Shown here in pieces: positions 25,799 to 35,105 of a stretch of DNA of 64,000 nt. The DNA lies in the NCBI GenBank assembly GCA_964570625.1, contig CAZMYW010000014.1:1-64000 (forward strand), given 5' to 3'. Positions within the stretch are counted from its first letter, which is position 1. Every line of letters begins with the position of its first letter. The notes under the pieces are model-generated. The model was not told the DNA's origin. It worked only from the letters and a program-made list of their open reading frames with translations, and ran no database searches. This DNA comes from JBFLXB01 sp964570625. GTDB taxonomy: Bacteria > Nitrospirota > Nitrospiria > 2-01-FULL-66-17. The position numbers and the translations under genes were made by a program.

Positions 25799-27163
25799 AT
25801 GTTTAAAAAGATTCAACGCTTGCACTTCGTGGGCATCGGCGGGTCGGGGATGAGCGGGATCGCGGAAGTTCTGCTCACGCTCGGGTACCGGGTTACTGGC
25901 TCCGACCTCGCGGCATCCGAAGCCACCCGTCGCCTGGAGACCCTGGGCGGAACGGTCTACATCGGGCATCGCGCGGACCACGTCGAGGGCGCGCAGGTCG
26001 TGGTGGTGTCCTCCGCGGTGTCGGCGGCCAACGTCGAGGTCGCGGCGGCCCGCGAACGGATGATTCCGGTGATACCCCGCGCGGAAATGCTGGCTGAACT
26101 GATGCGGCTCAAATACGGGATTGCGGTGGCCGGCGCGCACGGAAAAACCACCACCACGTCGATGATCGCCACGGTGCTCGCGCACGGCGGGCTGGACCCC
26201 ACCGCGGTCATCGGCGGGAAACTGAACCAGTTTGGGGGGCCCGCCAAGTTGGGCCAAGGGGAGTTTCTCGTGGCGGAGGCGGACGAAAGCGACGGGTCGT
26301 TCCTCAAACTGTCCCCGACGATCGCGGTGGTCACCAATATCGATCGCGAGCATCTGGACCACTACCGTGACCTGGACGCGATCAAAGGTGCGTTCCTGCA
26401 CTTCATCAACAAAGTGCCGTTCTACGGCGTGGCCGTGCTCTGCCTGGACGAACCGAACCTGCAGGCCCTGATTCCCAAAGTGGAGAAACGCGTGCGGACC
26501 TATGGTCGGACGACGCAGGCGGACTTGACGGTCACGTCGCTGCGCCTGAGCGCGAAGGGTTCGGAATTCGAGACGCGATTGGGCGCGACCGATGTGGGCC
26601 GGTTCACCTTGAGCGTGCCGGGAGCGCACAACGTGTCCAACGCGCTGGCCGCGATCCTGGTGGGCCTCGAATTGGATGTCCCCGTCTCGGCGATTCGCGA
26701 GGGGTTGGCGCAGTTCTCGGGCGTCGAACGCCGGTTCCAGATTCGCGGCGAACGTCGCGGCGTCCTGGTCGTGGACGACTACGGCCACCATCCGACGGAG
26801 ATCAGGGCCACGCTGGCCGCGGCCAAAGACGGGTGGGGGTGTCGCGTGGTGGTGGTCTTTCAACCCCACCGATTCACGCGGACCCGGGATTTGTTCGCCG
26901 AATTCTGCACCGCGTTTTATCAGGCCGACACGGTGCTCGTGCTCGACGTGTACCCGGCCGGAGAACCGCCGATCGACGGCGTCAACGCGCAGGCGCTCGT
27001 GGCCGGGATCCGCGAACACGGCCACCGCGATGCGACGTGGATGGAGAGCCGCGACGCGGCGGTGGAGCGGCTCGCGCAGATTGCGCGGTCAGGCGACATG
27101 GTGATTACGCTCGGGGCGGGCGACGTCTGGAAGGTCGGCCCCGCATTCTTGGGGGCGGCATGA
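25799..27163 (+). CDS. murC: UDP-MurNAc:L-alanine ligase MurC
   Basis: MurC adds the first amino acid to UDP-MurNAc. The 454-residue ligase begins with HFVGIGGSGMSGIAEVL, the Mur N-terminal dinucleotide loop, followed by VAGAHGKTTTTSMIATVL, EADESDGSFLKLSP, and a C-terminal DDYGHHPTEIRATLAA and QPHRFTRTRDL. All catalytic motifs are present. It lies 9 bases after murG and overlaps murB by ATGA. Confidence 0.96.
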   Translation: MFKKIQRLHFVGIGGSGMSGIAEVLLTLGYRVTGSDLAASEATRRLETLGGTVYIGHRADHVEGAQVVVVSSAVSAANVEVAAARERMIPVIPRAEMLAELMRLKYGIAVAGAHGKTTTTSMIATVLAHGGLDPTAVIGGKLNQFGGPAKLGQGEFLVAEADESDGSFLKLSPTIAVVTNIDREHLDHYRDLDAIKGAFLHFINKVPFYGVAVLCLDEPNLQALIPKVEKRVRTYGRTTQADLTVTSLRLSAKGSEFETRLGATDVGRFTLSVPGAHNVSNALAAILVGLELDVPVSAIREGLAQFSGVERRFQIRGERRGVLVVDDYGHHPTEIRATLAAAKDGWGCRVVVVFQPHRFTRTRDLFAEFCTAFYQADTVLVLDVYPAGEPPIDGVNAQALVAGIREHGHRDATWMESRDAAVERLAQIARSGDMVITLGAGDVWKVGPAFLGAA

Positions 27164-28077
27164 CGCGCGTGTCCGCCGCGGCCCGACCCGACCTGCGCGA
27201 GGCGCTGGCTCACGTGCGGGGAGAGGTGCGATTCGATGAGCCGTTGGGGCGGTACACCTCGATGAAGATCGGCGGGCCGTCCGACGCCCTGGCGGTTCCG
27301 GCCGATGAAGGCGATCTGCGGGAGGTGTTACTCGCGGCTCGCGCGGCGCGGGTACCGGTGATGGTATTGGGCGGCACCAACATCGTGGTGCGGGACGGGG
27401 GCATCGCCGGCGTGGTACTGCGTTTGTCCGGGCTCAAATCGATCCGGCCCGCGGGGACGAATCGGCTCTACGTCGAAGCCGGCGCGTTGTTCCCCACCCT
27501 GGCGCACGCCGCCAAGGACGCCGGGCTGTCGGGGCTCGAATTCGCGTGTGGGATTCCCGGTACGGTGGGTGGCGCGGTGGTGATGAACGCCGGGACACGC
27601 GACGGCGAGATCGCCGACGTCTTGGAACACGTAAGCCTGATGACGCTGGAGGGCGACATCGTGGAGATCCCGGCGGCCAAACTGGGGTTCCGGTACCGAG
27701 AGTCGCACCTGCCTCCGGGCGTGCTGGTGGGATGCACGGTTGTGTTGCGGGCGGATGATTCCGCGGCGATCGACGCCAGGATGCAGGTGATCCTCGAGTA
27801 CCGTCGGCAGACACAGCCGCTGCACCTGCCCAACGCGGGGTGCATCTTCAAAAACCCGCCCGGCGGGTCCGCGGGACGGCTCATCGATGAGTTGGGGCTT
27901 AAGGGGTTTCGCATCGGAGGCGTCCAGGTGTCCGAACGCCACGCCAATTTCATGGTCAACGCGGGCGGTGGGACGGCCAAGGACCTGACCGCGCTCATTC
28001 GCCATGTAGGGGGGCGGGTCGAACGCGAGCGTGGCGTCACATTGGAGCTGGAAGTGAAAATCGTGGGACGGGCATGA
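27160..28077 (+). CDS. murB: UDP-N-acetylenolpyruvoylglucosamine reductase MurB
   Basis: MurB is the FAD/NADPH enzyme that reduces enolpyruvyl-UDP-GlcNAc to UDP-MurNAc. The 305-residue product has YTSMKIGGPSDALAVP, GGTNIVVRDGGIAGVVL, FACGIPGTVGGAVVMNAGTR (FAD binding) and QPLHLPNAGCIFKNPPGG, where the serine usually acting as proton donor in type I enzymes is replaced by cysteine, as in many type II MurBs. The ATG overlaps the murC stop and the stop overlaps ddl. Confidence 0.95.
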   Translation: MTRVSAAARPDLREALAHVRGEVRFDEPLGRYTSMKIGGPSDALAVPADEGDLREVLLAARAARVPVMVLGGTNIVVRDGGIAGVVLRLSGLKSIRPAGTNRLYVEAGALFPTLAHAAKDAGLSGLEFACGIPGTVGGAVVMNAGTRDGEIADVLEHVSLMTLEGDIVEIPAAKLGFRYRESHLPPGVLVGCTVVLRADDSAAIDARMQVILEYRRQTQPLHLPNAGCIFKNPPGGSAGRLIDELGLKGFRIGGVQVSERHANFMVNAGGGTAKDLTALIRHVGGRVERERGVTLELEVKIVGRA

Positions 28078-28982
28078 CGATTGCGCCGCGAGTGGGAGTG
28101 TTGATGGGCGGCCGATCCGCCGAGCGTGAGGTGTCGCTCCGATCGGGCGCGGCGGTGTTGGCCGCGCTGGGTCGCAAGGGGATCGAGGCCGTGGGGATCG
28201 ACGTGGACGCGTCGGTGGTCGAACACCTCGGCCGCGAACGCGTGACGCTCGCGTTCATCGCGCTGCACGGCCGGTACGGCGAAGACGGCACGATCCAGGG
28301 CCTGCTGGAAATTGTGGGCATTCCCTACACCGGCTCGGGCGTGTTGGCGAGCGCCTTGGGCATGGACAAACTCGTCTCGCGCGCGCTGTTCGCGGCCGCG
28401 GGACTTCCGGTGCCGCGGTACGTCCTGGTCGCGGAGCCGACGCCGCGCCCCCTGCCGTTCCCGTTTCCGGTGGTGGTCAAGCCCAACAGCGAAGGATCAA
28501 GTGTGGGGGTGAACCTCGTCTCGGGGCCGGCGGAGCTTCCCGCGGCGCTCGCCGACGCGTTCCGGTACGACCACCGAGTCCTCATCGAGGCGTACATCGC
28601 GGGCAAGGAGGTCCAGGTCGGGATTCTGGGAGACCGCGCGCTGGGCGCCATCGAGATCCGATCGAAAAACGCATTCTACGACTATGCCGCCAAATACACG
28701 CCGGGTATGTCCGAACACATCTTTCCCGCCACGTTGCCGCCGGACGTGATGCGCCGCACCCTCGACGTGGGGTTGGCCGCGTTCCGCGCGATCCGCGCCG
28801 AGGGGTACGGCCGGGTGGACTGCTTGGTGGACGAATCAGGCACGCCGTACGTGCTCGAGGTCAATACCCTGCCGGGGTTGACCGAAACCAGCCTCCTGCC
28901 CGACATTGCGCGGGGCGTCGGTGTGTCGTTCGACGATCTGGTCGCGACCATCGTGCGCGAGGCGCAAGGACGCGTGGCATGA
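28074..28982 (+). CDS. ddl: D-alanine:D-alanine ligase
   Basis: Ddl makes the D-Ala-D-Ala dipeptide used by MurF. The 302-residue ATP-grasp protein contains GVLMGGRSAEREVSLRSG, FIALHGRYGEDGTIQGLLE, YTGSGVLASALGMDKLVSR, VKPNSEGSSVGVN and LEVNTLPGLTETSLLPDIA. The Y-x-G-x-G/S loop and tyrosine (YDYAAKY) support D-Ala rather than D-lactate specificity. It is coupled by ATGA overlaps to both murB and ftsQ. Confidence 0.96.
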   Translation: MTIAPRVGVLMGGRSAEREVSLRSGAAVLAALGRKGIEAVGIDVDASVVEHLGRERVTLAFIALHGRYGEDGTIQGLLEIVGIPYTGSGVLASALGMDKLVSRALFAAAGLPVPRYVLVAEPTPRPLPFPFPVVVKPNSEGSSVGVNLVSGPAELPAALADAFRYDHRVLIEAYIAGKEVQVGILGDRALGAIEIRSKNAFYDYAAKYTPGMSEHIFPATLPPDVMRRTLDVGLAAFRAIRAEGYGRVDCLVDESGTPYVLEVNTLPGLTETSLLPDIARGVGVSFDDLVATIVREAQGRVA

Positions 28983-29722
28983 AACGCGCGAAACGCCGGG
29001 GGCGCCGCGTGATCGGCTGGTTCGTCGTGTGCGCGGTTGCCGGCGGCGCGTTGTGGGGGATGGGCCGCGCTCTCTGCGGGATCGAGGGCGGGCTGTGTGG
29101 CTGGGACACGATCGAGCGGGTCGAGGTTCGAGGCACGGTGCGATTGGCCGCCAGCCAGGTGCGCGCGTGGGCGGCCGTGCCGCTGGGTGCGCCGTTGTGG
29201 GTCACCGAGGGCGGCGAGATTATGGCGCGGCTGGAAGGCCGGCCGTGGATCAGATCCGTGACCGTGACCAAGCGATTTCCGGATACGGTGGTGATCGAGG
29301 TGACGGAGCGTGTGCCGACCGCGGTGGCTTCCAGCGATCGAAGCCGCCTGCTGGTGGACGCCGACGGGTCCGTGATCGGCCCCACGACCCTCAACCACGG
29401 GTATCCGCTGATCCTCGGCGCCTCAGCTTCGAGGCCCGAGCGGTTGAGGATTGCCGCGCGAATCCTGGCCGCCTTCCGCGCGGCGGACGTGTCGGTGGCA
29501 CCGATCGAGTCGGTGGTGATCGATGTCGGCAACCCGGACGATCCCGTGGTTCAACTGTCTGGTTCGATGCGGGTGCGACTCGGGCGCGGAGAGTTCGCCG
29601 AGAAGTGGCGCCGAGTCCAAGCGATCCACGACGACGCGGCGGCTCGCATTCCGAATCCGCGGGTGGTGGATCTCAGATTTGCGGACCGCGCGGTGGTGAC
29701 CGCGTGGGACGGGGCGCTGTAA
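28979..29722 (+). CDS. ftsQ: Cell division protein FtsQ
   Basis: FtsQ is a bitopic membrane protein linking early and late divisome components. The 247-residue product has a basic cytoplasmic tail (MKRAKRRGRR), a membrane helix at about 11-30, and a POTRA domain at about 43-112 (IERVEVRGTVRLAASQVRAW to DTVVIEVTERVPTA), followed by the FtsQ beta domain. Sequence identity in this family is low, but the order ddl-ftsQ-ftsA-ftsZ and the POTRA layout make the call firm. Confidence 0.92.
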   Translation: MKRAKRRGRRVIGWFVVCAVAGGALWGMGRALCGIEGGLCGWDTIERVEVRGTVRLAASQVRAWAAVPLGAPLWVTEGGEIMARLEGRPWIRSVTVTKRFPDTVVIEVTERVPTAVASSDRSRLLVDADGSVIGPTTLNHGYPLILGASASRPERLRIAARILAAFRAADVSVAPIESVVIDVGNPDDPVVQLSGSMRVRLGRGEFAEKWRRVQAIHDDAAARIPNPRVVDLRFADRAVVTAWDGAL

Positions 29723-29747
29723 CGAGCGCCTAAACAGGAGGAACGTC

Positions 29748-30995
29748 GTGGCGAAGAGAGAACACATCGTTGTCGGATTGGACGTAGGGACGACGAAAAT
29801 CTGCGCCATCGTGGGGGAGGTCTCGGAGGGTGCGATACCGGGGGAACGCCCGCACGTAAGGATCATCGGTATCGGCACCCACCCGTCGCGGGGGCTGCGC
29901 AAGGGTGTGGTCGTGAACGTCGAAAGCACGATCGAATCGATCAAGAAAGCGGTGGAGGAGGCCGAGCTGATGGCCGGCGTGGAGATCAACTCCGTGTACA
30001 CGGGCATTGCCGGCTCGCACATTAAAGGCTTCAACAGTCGCGGCGTGATTGCGATCAAGAATCGCGAGGTGGCTGCGGCGGACGTGAAACGCGTCGTGGA
30101 GGCAGCCAAGGCGGTGGCGATTCCCATGGACCGCGAAATCCTCCACGTGTTGCCCCGCGGTTTTTCAGTGGACGACCAGGAGGGCATTAAAGATCCGATC
30201 GGCATGTTCGGGACCCGCCTCGAAGTCGAAGTCCACATCATCACCGGCGCGGTGACGTCGGCGAAGAATATCGTGCGCTCGATCAACCGCGCGGGGCTGG
30301 AGGTCATCGACCTGATCTTGCAGCCGCTCGCGTCCAGCGAAGCGGTGCTCACGCCGGAAGAGCGCGAGTTGGGCGTGGCGATGGTGGATATCGGCGGGGG
30401 CACCACCGACCTGGCCACGATCGTGGACCACGGCGTCTGGCACACCGCGGTGCTGGGAATCGGCGGCAATCACGTGACCAACGACATCGCGGTGGGATTG
30501 CGCACTCCCGCGTACGAGGCGGAGAAGATCAAGATCCGCTACGGGTGCGCGTCCACGTCCATGGTCCGCGATCATGAGACGATCGAGGTGCCGAGCATGG
30601 GCGGGCGACCGCCGCGGGTGCTCTCGCGCCAGCTCCTGTCCGAGATCATCGAGCCTCGGGCCGAGGAGATGTTCGCGTTGGTCATTCAGGAGTTGCGGAG
30701 GATGGGATACGAGGACCGCGTGGCGGCCGGAGTGGTGATCACCGGAGGCACGTCGATCCTGGACGGCATGCCAGAGTTGGCCGAGCGCGTGATGAATCTC
30801 CCCGTGCGCCGCGGCGCACCCCTGGACGTCGGTGGGTTGGTCGACATCGTCAACAGCCCGATGTACGCGACGGGGGTGGGGCTGATCCTGTACGGAGCGA
30901 AACACCGCGAACCGACCCGCGCCCCGCGCAACGGTCAGGGCGCGTGGCACCGGGTAGTCAGAAAAATGAAGGACTGGGCGCAGGAATTCTTTTAG
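29748..30995 (+). CDS. ftsA: Cell division protein FtsA
   Basis: FtsA is an actin-like ATPase that tethers FtsZ to the membrane. The 415-residue product has VGLDVGTTKICAIVGEV (phosphate 1), the inserted 1C domain, VDIGGGTTDLATI (phosphate 2) and GVVITGGTSILDGM (adenosine). It ends in an amphipathic helix-like segment MKDWAQEFF, the membrane anchor. Translation starts at GTG 29748, with AGGAGG ideally placed upstream. Confidence 0.95.
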   Translation: MAKREHIVVGLDVGTTKICAIVGEVSEGAIPGERPHVRIIGIGTHPSRGLRKGVVVNVESTIESIKKAVEEAELMAGVEINSVYTGIAGSHIKGFNSRGVIAIKNREVAAADVKRVVEAAKAVAIPMDREILHVLPRGFSVDDQEGIKDPIGMFGTRLEVEVHIITGAVTSAKNIVRSINRAGLEVIDLILQPLASSEAVLTPEERELGVAMVDIGGGTTDLATIVDHGVWHTAVLGIGGNHVTNDIAVGLRTPAYEAEKIKIRYGCASTSMVRDHETIEVPSMGGRPPRVLSRQLLSEIIEPRAEEMFALVIQELRRMGYEDRVAAGVVITGGTSILDGMPELAERVMNLPVRRGAPLDVGGLVDIVNSPMYATGVGLILYGAKHREPTRAPRNGQGAWHRVVRKMKDWAQEFF

Positions 30996-31058
30996 CCCGT
31001 AAGCCGCGAGGACGCGGGCCGGCACGACGCCGACGACGCGCGGCAGGGAGGAGACGGC

Positions 31059-32219
31059 ATGTTTTTATTCGACGAGAACGCGCAGGAGACAGTGCCCGCT
31101 CGCATCATTGTCATGGGAGTCGGGGGCGGCGGGTGTAACGCCATCGCCACCATGATCGCGAGCGGTTTGAGGCAGGTGGAGTTTGTGGTGGCGAACACCG
31201 ATTTGCAGGTGCTCGGGTCGTCGCCCGCGAGTACCAAGGTTCAACTGGGGGCGCGCCTGACCAAGGGACTGGGAGCGGGCGCCAACCCGCAGGTGGGCCG
31301 GGACGCCGCGCTGGAAGACGCGGATCGGATCCGTGAAATCCTGGCCGGAGCCGACATGGTCTTTATCACCGCGGGTCTGGGCGGCGGCACCGGCACCGGC
31401 GCCGCGCCGGTCATCGCGGCGATCGCCAAGGAAACCGGCGCGTTGACCGTGGCCGTGGTCACCAAGCCCTTTACGTTCGAAGGGGCACGGCGCATGCGGC
31501 AAGCCGACGACGGCGTGCGGGAGCTGCGCACCGCGTGTGATACGATGCTGGTCATCCCGAATCAGCGTCTCCTCAGCGTGGTGGAAAAGGGCACGCCCTT
31601 GACACGCGCATTTGCGGTCGCCGATGATATCTTGCGCCAGGCGGTGCAGGGGATCGCGGAGGTGATCACCGTGCCGGGCCTGGTGAACGTGGACTTCGCG
31701 GACGTCAGGGCGATCATGACGCACATGGGACGCGCGGTGATGGGTATGGGACGGGCGCGCGGTGAACAACGCGCGGTCGAGGCCGCGCAGCGCGCGATCG
31801 CCAGCCCGCTGCTCGAAGACGGATCGATCCAGGGCGCGCGGGGCGTGCTCATCAACATCACGGGTGGCCCCGATCTCTCGTTGCACGAGGTCACCGAAGC
31901 GTCCTCGATCATCCAGGAGGCCGCCGATCCGGACGCCAACATTATCTTCGGTTCGGTGGTCAACGACCAGCTGGCAGACGACGTGCTGGTGACCGTGATC
32001 GCCACCGGATTCGACCTGCCGGCCGAGGCGCCCGTTCGCTCGGTGAGCGAGAGCGTCGTCCGGCAGACGGCGGCCGCGGCGGTTCCGGCGGCGTCCATGC
32101 GGAGCCTGTTCATGGACGTCGCTCCGCCGACGAAAAAAACCGCCAGCATGAAATCTCGAGACGGCCTGACGGAGGAAGAGTGGGACGTGCCCACGTTTCT
32201 TCGCAAACAATTGGACTGA
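31059..32219 (+). CDS. ftsZ: Cell division GTPase FtsZ
   Basis: FtsZ is the tubulin homologue that forms the division ring. The 386-residue protein has VMGVGGGGCNAIATMI, the tubulin signature AGLGGGTGTGAAPVIA, NQRLLSVVEKGTPL and NVDFADVRAIM, a variable linker and the C-terminal peptide WDVPTFLRKQLD that binds FtsA and other partners. Start ATG 31059 follows GGGAGGAG. It is the last core gene of the dcw cluster. Confidence 0.97.
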   Translation: MFLFDENAQETVPARIIVMGVGGGGCNAIATMIASGLRQVEFVVANTDLQVLGSSPASTKVQLGARLTKGLGAGANPQVGRDAALEDADRIREILAGADMVFITAGLGGGTGTGAAPVIAAIAKETGALTVAVVTKPFTFEGARRMRQADDGVRELRTACDTMLVIPNQRLLSVVEKGTPLTRAFAVADDILRQAVQGIAEVITVPGLVNVDFADVRAIMTHMGRAVMGMGRARGEQRAVEAAQRAIASPLLEDGSIQGARGVLINITGGPDLSLHEVTEASSIIQEAADPDANIIFGSVVNDQLADDVLVTVIATGFDLPAEAPVRSVSESVVRQTAAAAVPAASMRSLFMDVAPPTKKTASMKSRDGLTEEEWDVPTFLRKQLD

Positions 32220-32222
32220 CGG

Positions 32223-32957
32223 GTGCCCGTCGCACCGTACCGCGTTGACGTCGGCTCGGAAGGGGATTGGGTCGTCCTGAACGGGTTTTCCGCCCCGCAT
32301 CGCTTCGGGACGCGGCGGTTCGTGGCCGCGTCCACGCGGTCGATCGGGAGCGAGCCAGTCCTCACCGCGCGCCAAGTCCACAAAGACGCCATTGTGGCGG
32401 TCCCGTCCGGCGACCGCGATGCGATGCAGTGGCAAACCGAGACTGCTGCGGCCGATGCCGACGGTCTTGCCACCGACCGGACGGATTGCTGGGTCGGGAT
32501 CACTACCGCGGATTGCGTACCGCTGCTGCTGCACGACCCTGGAGCCAGGGCCGTGGCCGCGGTCCACTCCGGCTGGCGGGGCGCGCTTTTGGGGGTCGCG
32601 CCCGCGGCGGTCCGCGTGTTGGTGGATCGTTTTGGCGCCAGCGCGGCTCGACTGGAGGCGGCGTTGGGGCCGCACATCGGCCCCTGCTGTTTTGAAGTAG
32701 GCCACGCGGTGTTGGAGCCGCTGTCGCGCTTGCCCGGAGGGGATCGGTGGATCACGCGCCGCGCCGGAGACAAGGGGTATTTCGATCTGAGCGGGTTCGT
32801 CCGGTGGCAGCTGGAGGAATCTGGGCTGGCTCCGGAACGGGTCGTGGCCTTGGGCCTCTGCACGCGGTGCGAACCGTCGTTGTTCTCCTCTTACCGTCGG
32901 GAGGGGAAGCGGCCGCAGGGTATGTTGAGCGCGGTGCACGTCGCGGCCGGAGCGTGA
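32223..32957 (+). CDS. pgeF: Peptidoglycan editing factor PgeF (YfiH family)
   Basis: PgeF/YfiH proteins are copper/zinc-binding, laccase-fold enzymes shown in E. coli to prevent misincorporation of serine into peptidoglycan. The 244-residue product has TARQVHKDAIV, TTADCVPLLLHDPGARAVAA, VHSGWRGALLGVA and GPHIGPCCFEVG, which carry the conserved metal-binding histidines and cysteine. GTG 32223 lies 3 bases after ftsZ, a common arrangement, so it is probably cotranscribed. Confidence 0.9.
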   Translation: MPVAPYRVDVGSEGDWVVLNGFSAPHRFGTRRFVAASTRSIGSEPVLTARQVHKDAIVAVPSGDRDAMQWQTETAAADADGLATDRTDCWVGITTADCVPLLLHDPGARAVAAVHSGWRGALLGVAPAAVRVLVDRFGASAARLEAALGPHIGPCCFEVGHAVLEPLSRLPGGDRWITRRAGDKGYFDLSGFVRWQLEESGLAPERVVALGLCTRCEPSLFSSYRREGKRPQGMLSAVHVAAGA

Positions 32958-33655
32958 CGCTGACCGAAACGATCGCCGACCGCCTCGCGGACGTGCGCGC
33001 TCGGATCGTGCGCGCAGCTGAACGCGTGGGCCGTGATCCGGATGCGGTCCGGCTCGTCGGCGTGACCAAGGGCGTGACGCCCAAGGTGATCCGGGAGGCG
33101 GTTGAGGCGGGGCTGTGCGACCTTGGCGAGAACCGGGTGCAGGAGGCGCTCGCAAAGAGCGCGCCTGGCGGTGCCCTGAGGGAGGGCGACTCGGCGCGTG
33201 TGACGTGGCATTTGATCGGGCGGCTGCAGAGCAACAAGGTGCGCGCCGCAGTCGGGCGGTTCGGTCTGATTCATTCGGTGGACAGTCTCCGATTGGGCCG
33301 CGCGATCGACGACGCGGCGGCGGGATTGGGCATTGTCCAGCGCGTGCTGATTCAGGTCAACGTGGGACGCGAGCCGCAAAAAGGCGGGGTGGTTCCGGAG
33401 GAGGTGGCGTCGCTCTGGAGCGCCCTCGGGGAATGTCGCCACGTGCGGGTGGACGGGTTGATGGCGATTCCCCCACCGGCCTCGGACTCGGAACAGGCGC
33501 GCCCGTACTTTCAGGACCTGCGCCGCTTGGGCGGTGTGGTCGGGGCCGCCGAGTATTCCATGGGTATGAGCGGCGATTTCGAAATCGCCGTCGAAGCGGG
33601 GGCCACCATCGTCAGAGTGGGCACCGCGATTTTTGGACCGCGGCTGGTCGCGTAA
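32954..33655 (+). CDS. yggS: PLP homeostasis protein YggS/PROSC
   Basis: This 233-residue fold-type-III protein binds pyridoxal phosphate without a known reaction and keeps PLP and amino-acid pools balanced. It has LVGVTKGVTPKVIREAVEAG with the PLP lysine, LGENRVQEAL, WHLIGRLQSNKVR, and SMGMSGDFEIAVEAGATIVR near the C-terminus. GTG 32954 overlaps the pgeF stop (GTGA). Confidence 0.93.
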   Translation: MTLTETIADRLADVRARIVRAAERVGRDPDAVRLVGVTKGVTPKVIREAVEAGLCDLGENRVQEALAKSAPGGALREGDSARVTWHLIGRLQSNKVRAAVGRFGLIHSVDSLRLGRAIDDAAAGLGIVQRVLIQVNVGREPQKGGVVPEEVASLWSALGECRHVRVDGLMAIPPPASDSEQARPYFQDLRRLGGVVGAAEYSMGMSGDFEIAVEAGATIVRVGTAIFGPRLVA

Positions 33656-33665
33656 GGGGAGACGC

Positions 33666-33965
33666 ATGTTCGTAGCGGGTAACTTGTTGTCGGCATTGGC
33701 CACTGTCCTGGACATGGTGCTGGAGTTCTATAAGTGGGTGGTCATCATCGCTGCGTTGTTGTCCTGGGTCAACCCGGACCCGTACAATCCCATCGTGCAG
33801 TTCCTCCGCAAGGTGACGGAGCCCGTGTTCTATCCGATCCGCCGGGCCATGGGCGGGTTTGGGTTGGGGATCGATCTCTCGCCGTTGGTGGTGATCGTGG
33901 TCATCATTTTCTTGCAATCGTTTGTGGTGACGAGCCTGCGCCAGGCGGCGATACAGCTTCATTGA
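33666..33965 (+). CDS. yggT: YggT family membrane protein
   Basis: This 99-residue protein has two membrane segments (about 18-38 and 76-92) and the family motifs AALLSWVNPDPYNPIVQFL and VTEPVFYPIRRAM. YggT proteins are found beside yggS and divIVA in many bacteria and have been linked to osmotic stress or division, but no biochemical function is established. It starts 10 bases after yggS. Confidence 0.9.
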   Translation: MFVAGNLLSALATVLDMVLEFYKWVVIIAALLSWVNPDPYNPIVQFLRKVTEPVFYPIRRAMGGFGLGIDLSPLVVIVVIIFLQSFVVTSLRQAAIQLH

Positions 33966-33993
33966 CGGAACGGAATAGAGGAGGACGAGCCCC

Positions 33994-34485
33994 ATGAAGG
34001 TAACACCGCTGGACATTCAGCAGATCGGTTTTCGGCGCGCGTGGCGCGGATACGATCGTCACGAGGTCGATGCCTTTGTGTCGAGTTTGTCGGACACGTT
34101 CGAGGAACTGCTCAAAGAAAACCGAGAGGCCAAGGATCGGATCGGCGCGCTCGAGGCGTCGTTAGATGAGCTCAAACGCAAGGAAGAGTTGATCAACCAG
34201 ACGCTCGTCTCCGCCGAGCGGATGGTTGATGACATGAAGCGGCAGGCTCAACGCGAGGCGGATTTGCGCGTCCGGGAGGCGGAGCTATCGGCCGAAACGC
34301 TCACCCGCAAGGCCCGTGAAGAGCGTGTGACCATCGAACAAGACGTGATCACCTGGCGGCGCCGCCAGATCGAAATGGTGGAACAGTTCCGGGGATTCTT
34401 AAAGGGAATTGAGAAGAGCCTGGATCTGGCGATCGACCCCGCTCCCCGCGACGAGGCGGTGGTCGGGACCCCTCGGGTGGCGTGA
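33994..34485 (+). CDS. divIVA: DivIVA-domain protein
   Basis: The 163-residue coiled-coil protein begins MKVTPLDIQQIGFRRAWRGY, the DivIVA lipid-binding domain with the conserved F-x-x-x-x-x-G-Y-D (RGYDRHEVDAFV), then long heptad repeats to about residue 145. DivIVA proteins sense negative membrane curvature and recruit partners to poles or septa. Its position at the end of the dcw/yggST run matches that role. A strong GAGGAGG ribosome-binding site precedes ATG 33994. Confidence 0.9.
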   Translation: MKVTPLDIQQIGFRRAWRGYDRHEVDAFVSSLSDTFEELLKENREAKDRIGALEASLDELKRKEELINQTLVSAERMVDDMKRQAQREADLRVREAELSAETLTRKAREERVTIEQDVITWRRRQIEMVEQFRGFLKGIEKSLDLAIDPAPRDEAVVGTPRVA

Positions 34486-34502
34486 CGACGAGCGACGCGG
34501 GT

Positions 34503-34793
34503 TCAGCGCGCCACCGGATCGGAGTAGTCGATCCAGGCCTGGCGTTCCGCCAGGTACCGTGCCCCTTTGAAATTGACGCGTGATCGCAGCTGCGTGAACC
34601 CCAATTTCTGGAGCCGCTCAACGAGATCAGTCATCACCAGTTCCACTTCAAAGTGTGTTCCCGTGTCGGCTCGTAGGCCCTCGTAAAAGAACCGCGCGGA
34701 CAGACCCTGCTCGCTGCGGTGGATTTCGGCGTTCCGATTAAACGACCGATGTTGAGGATCGAAGCCCTCGAGTTGGTGGATCTCGATGACCAT
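34503..34793 (-). CDS. Hypothetical protein
   Basis: This 96-residue product, MVIEIHQLEGFDPQHRSFNR to YSDPVAR, was not recognised. It is soluble, has no signal peptide or cysteine motif, and contains an alternating strand/helix pattern (ARFFYEGLRADTGTHFEVEL, then LVERLQKLGFTQLRSRV). It is encoded opposite to divIVA and pgsA, with AAGGAGA upstream of the ATG (minus strand), so it seems genuinely expressed. The start at 34793 is preferred over upstream in-frame codons because of that ribosome-binding site. Confidence 0.65.
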   Translation of the reverse strand: MVIEIHQLEGFDPQHRSFNRNAEIHRSEQGLSARFFYEGLRADTGTHFEVELVMTDLVERLQKLGFTQLRSRVNFKGARYLAERQAWIDYSDPVAR

Positions 34794-35105
34794 ACGTGGT
34801 CTCCTTCCGCTCGTGTCGATCAACCAGGCTCGTGAAGCGATGCGTGCAGCCTTCACGAGAGGGGGATTATACCTGTGTTCCTGGATGCAGGGCAAGGCCC
34901 GCAGGTCCGCCAGCACTGCGCCGACCGACGACCGCTGTCCGGTTCCGCGATCGGTGTTCGCGCCGCAACGGGCGAGGTCGCCGCGAAGGCGTGCACCGGG
35001 ATGTTCGCCGATCCGATTGAAATATCGTATGATCTCCTGCCCAAATTTTAGGCAAGGTGCTGATCCGGGCGTCAGTGGCGGGTGATTCGGTCTGTCAGTC
35101 CCTGA

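Noticed and set aside
24815..27025. A 736-codon open frame on the minus strand across murG and murC.
   Set aside because: It is the antisense of two well-conserved genes, is rich in His/Arg/Gly with no recognisable domain, and arises from high-GC codon bias.
31065..33155. A 696-codon open frame on the minus strand across ftsZ, pgeF and yggS.
   Set aside because: Same reason: low-complexity antisense shadow of clearly conserved genes.
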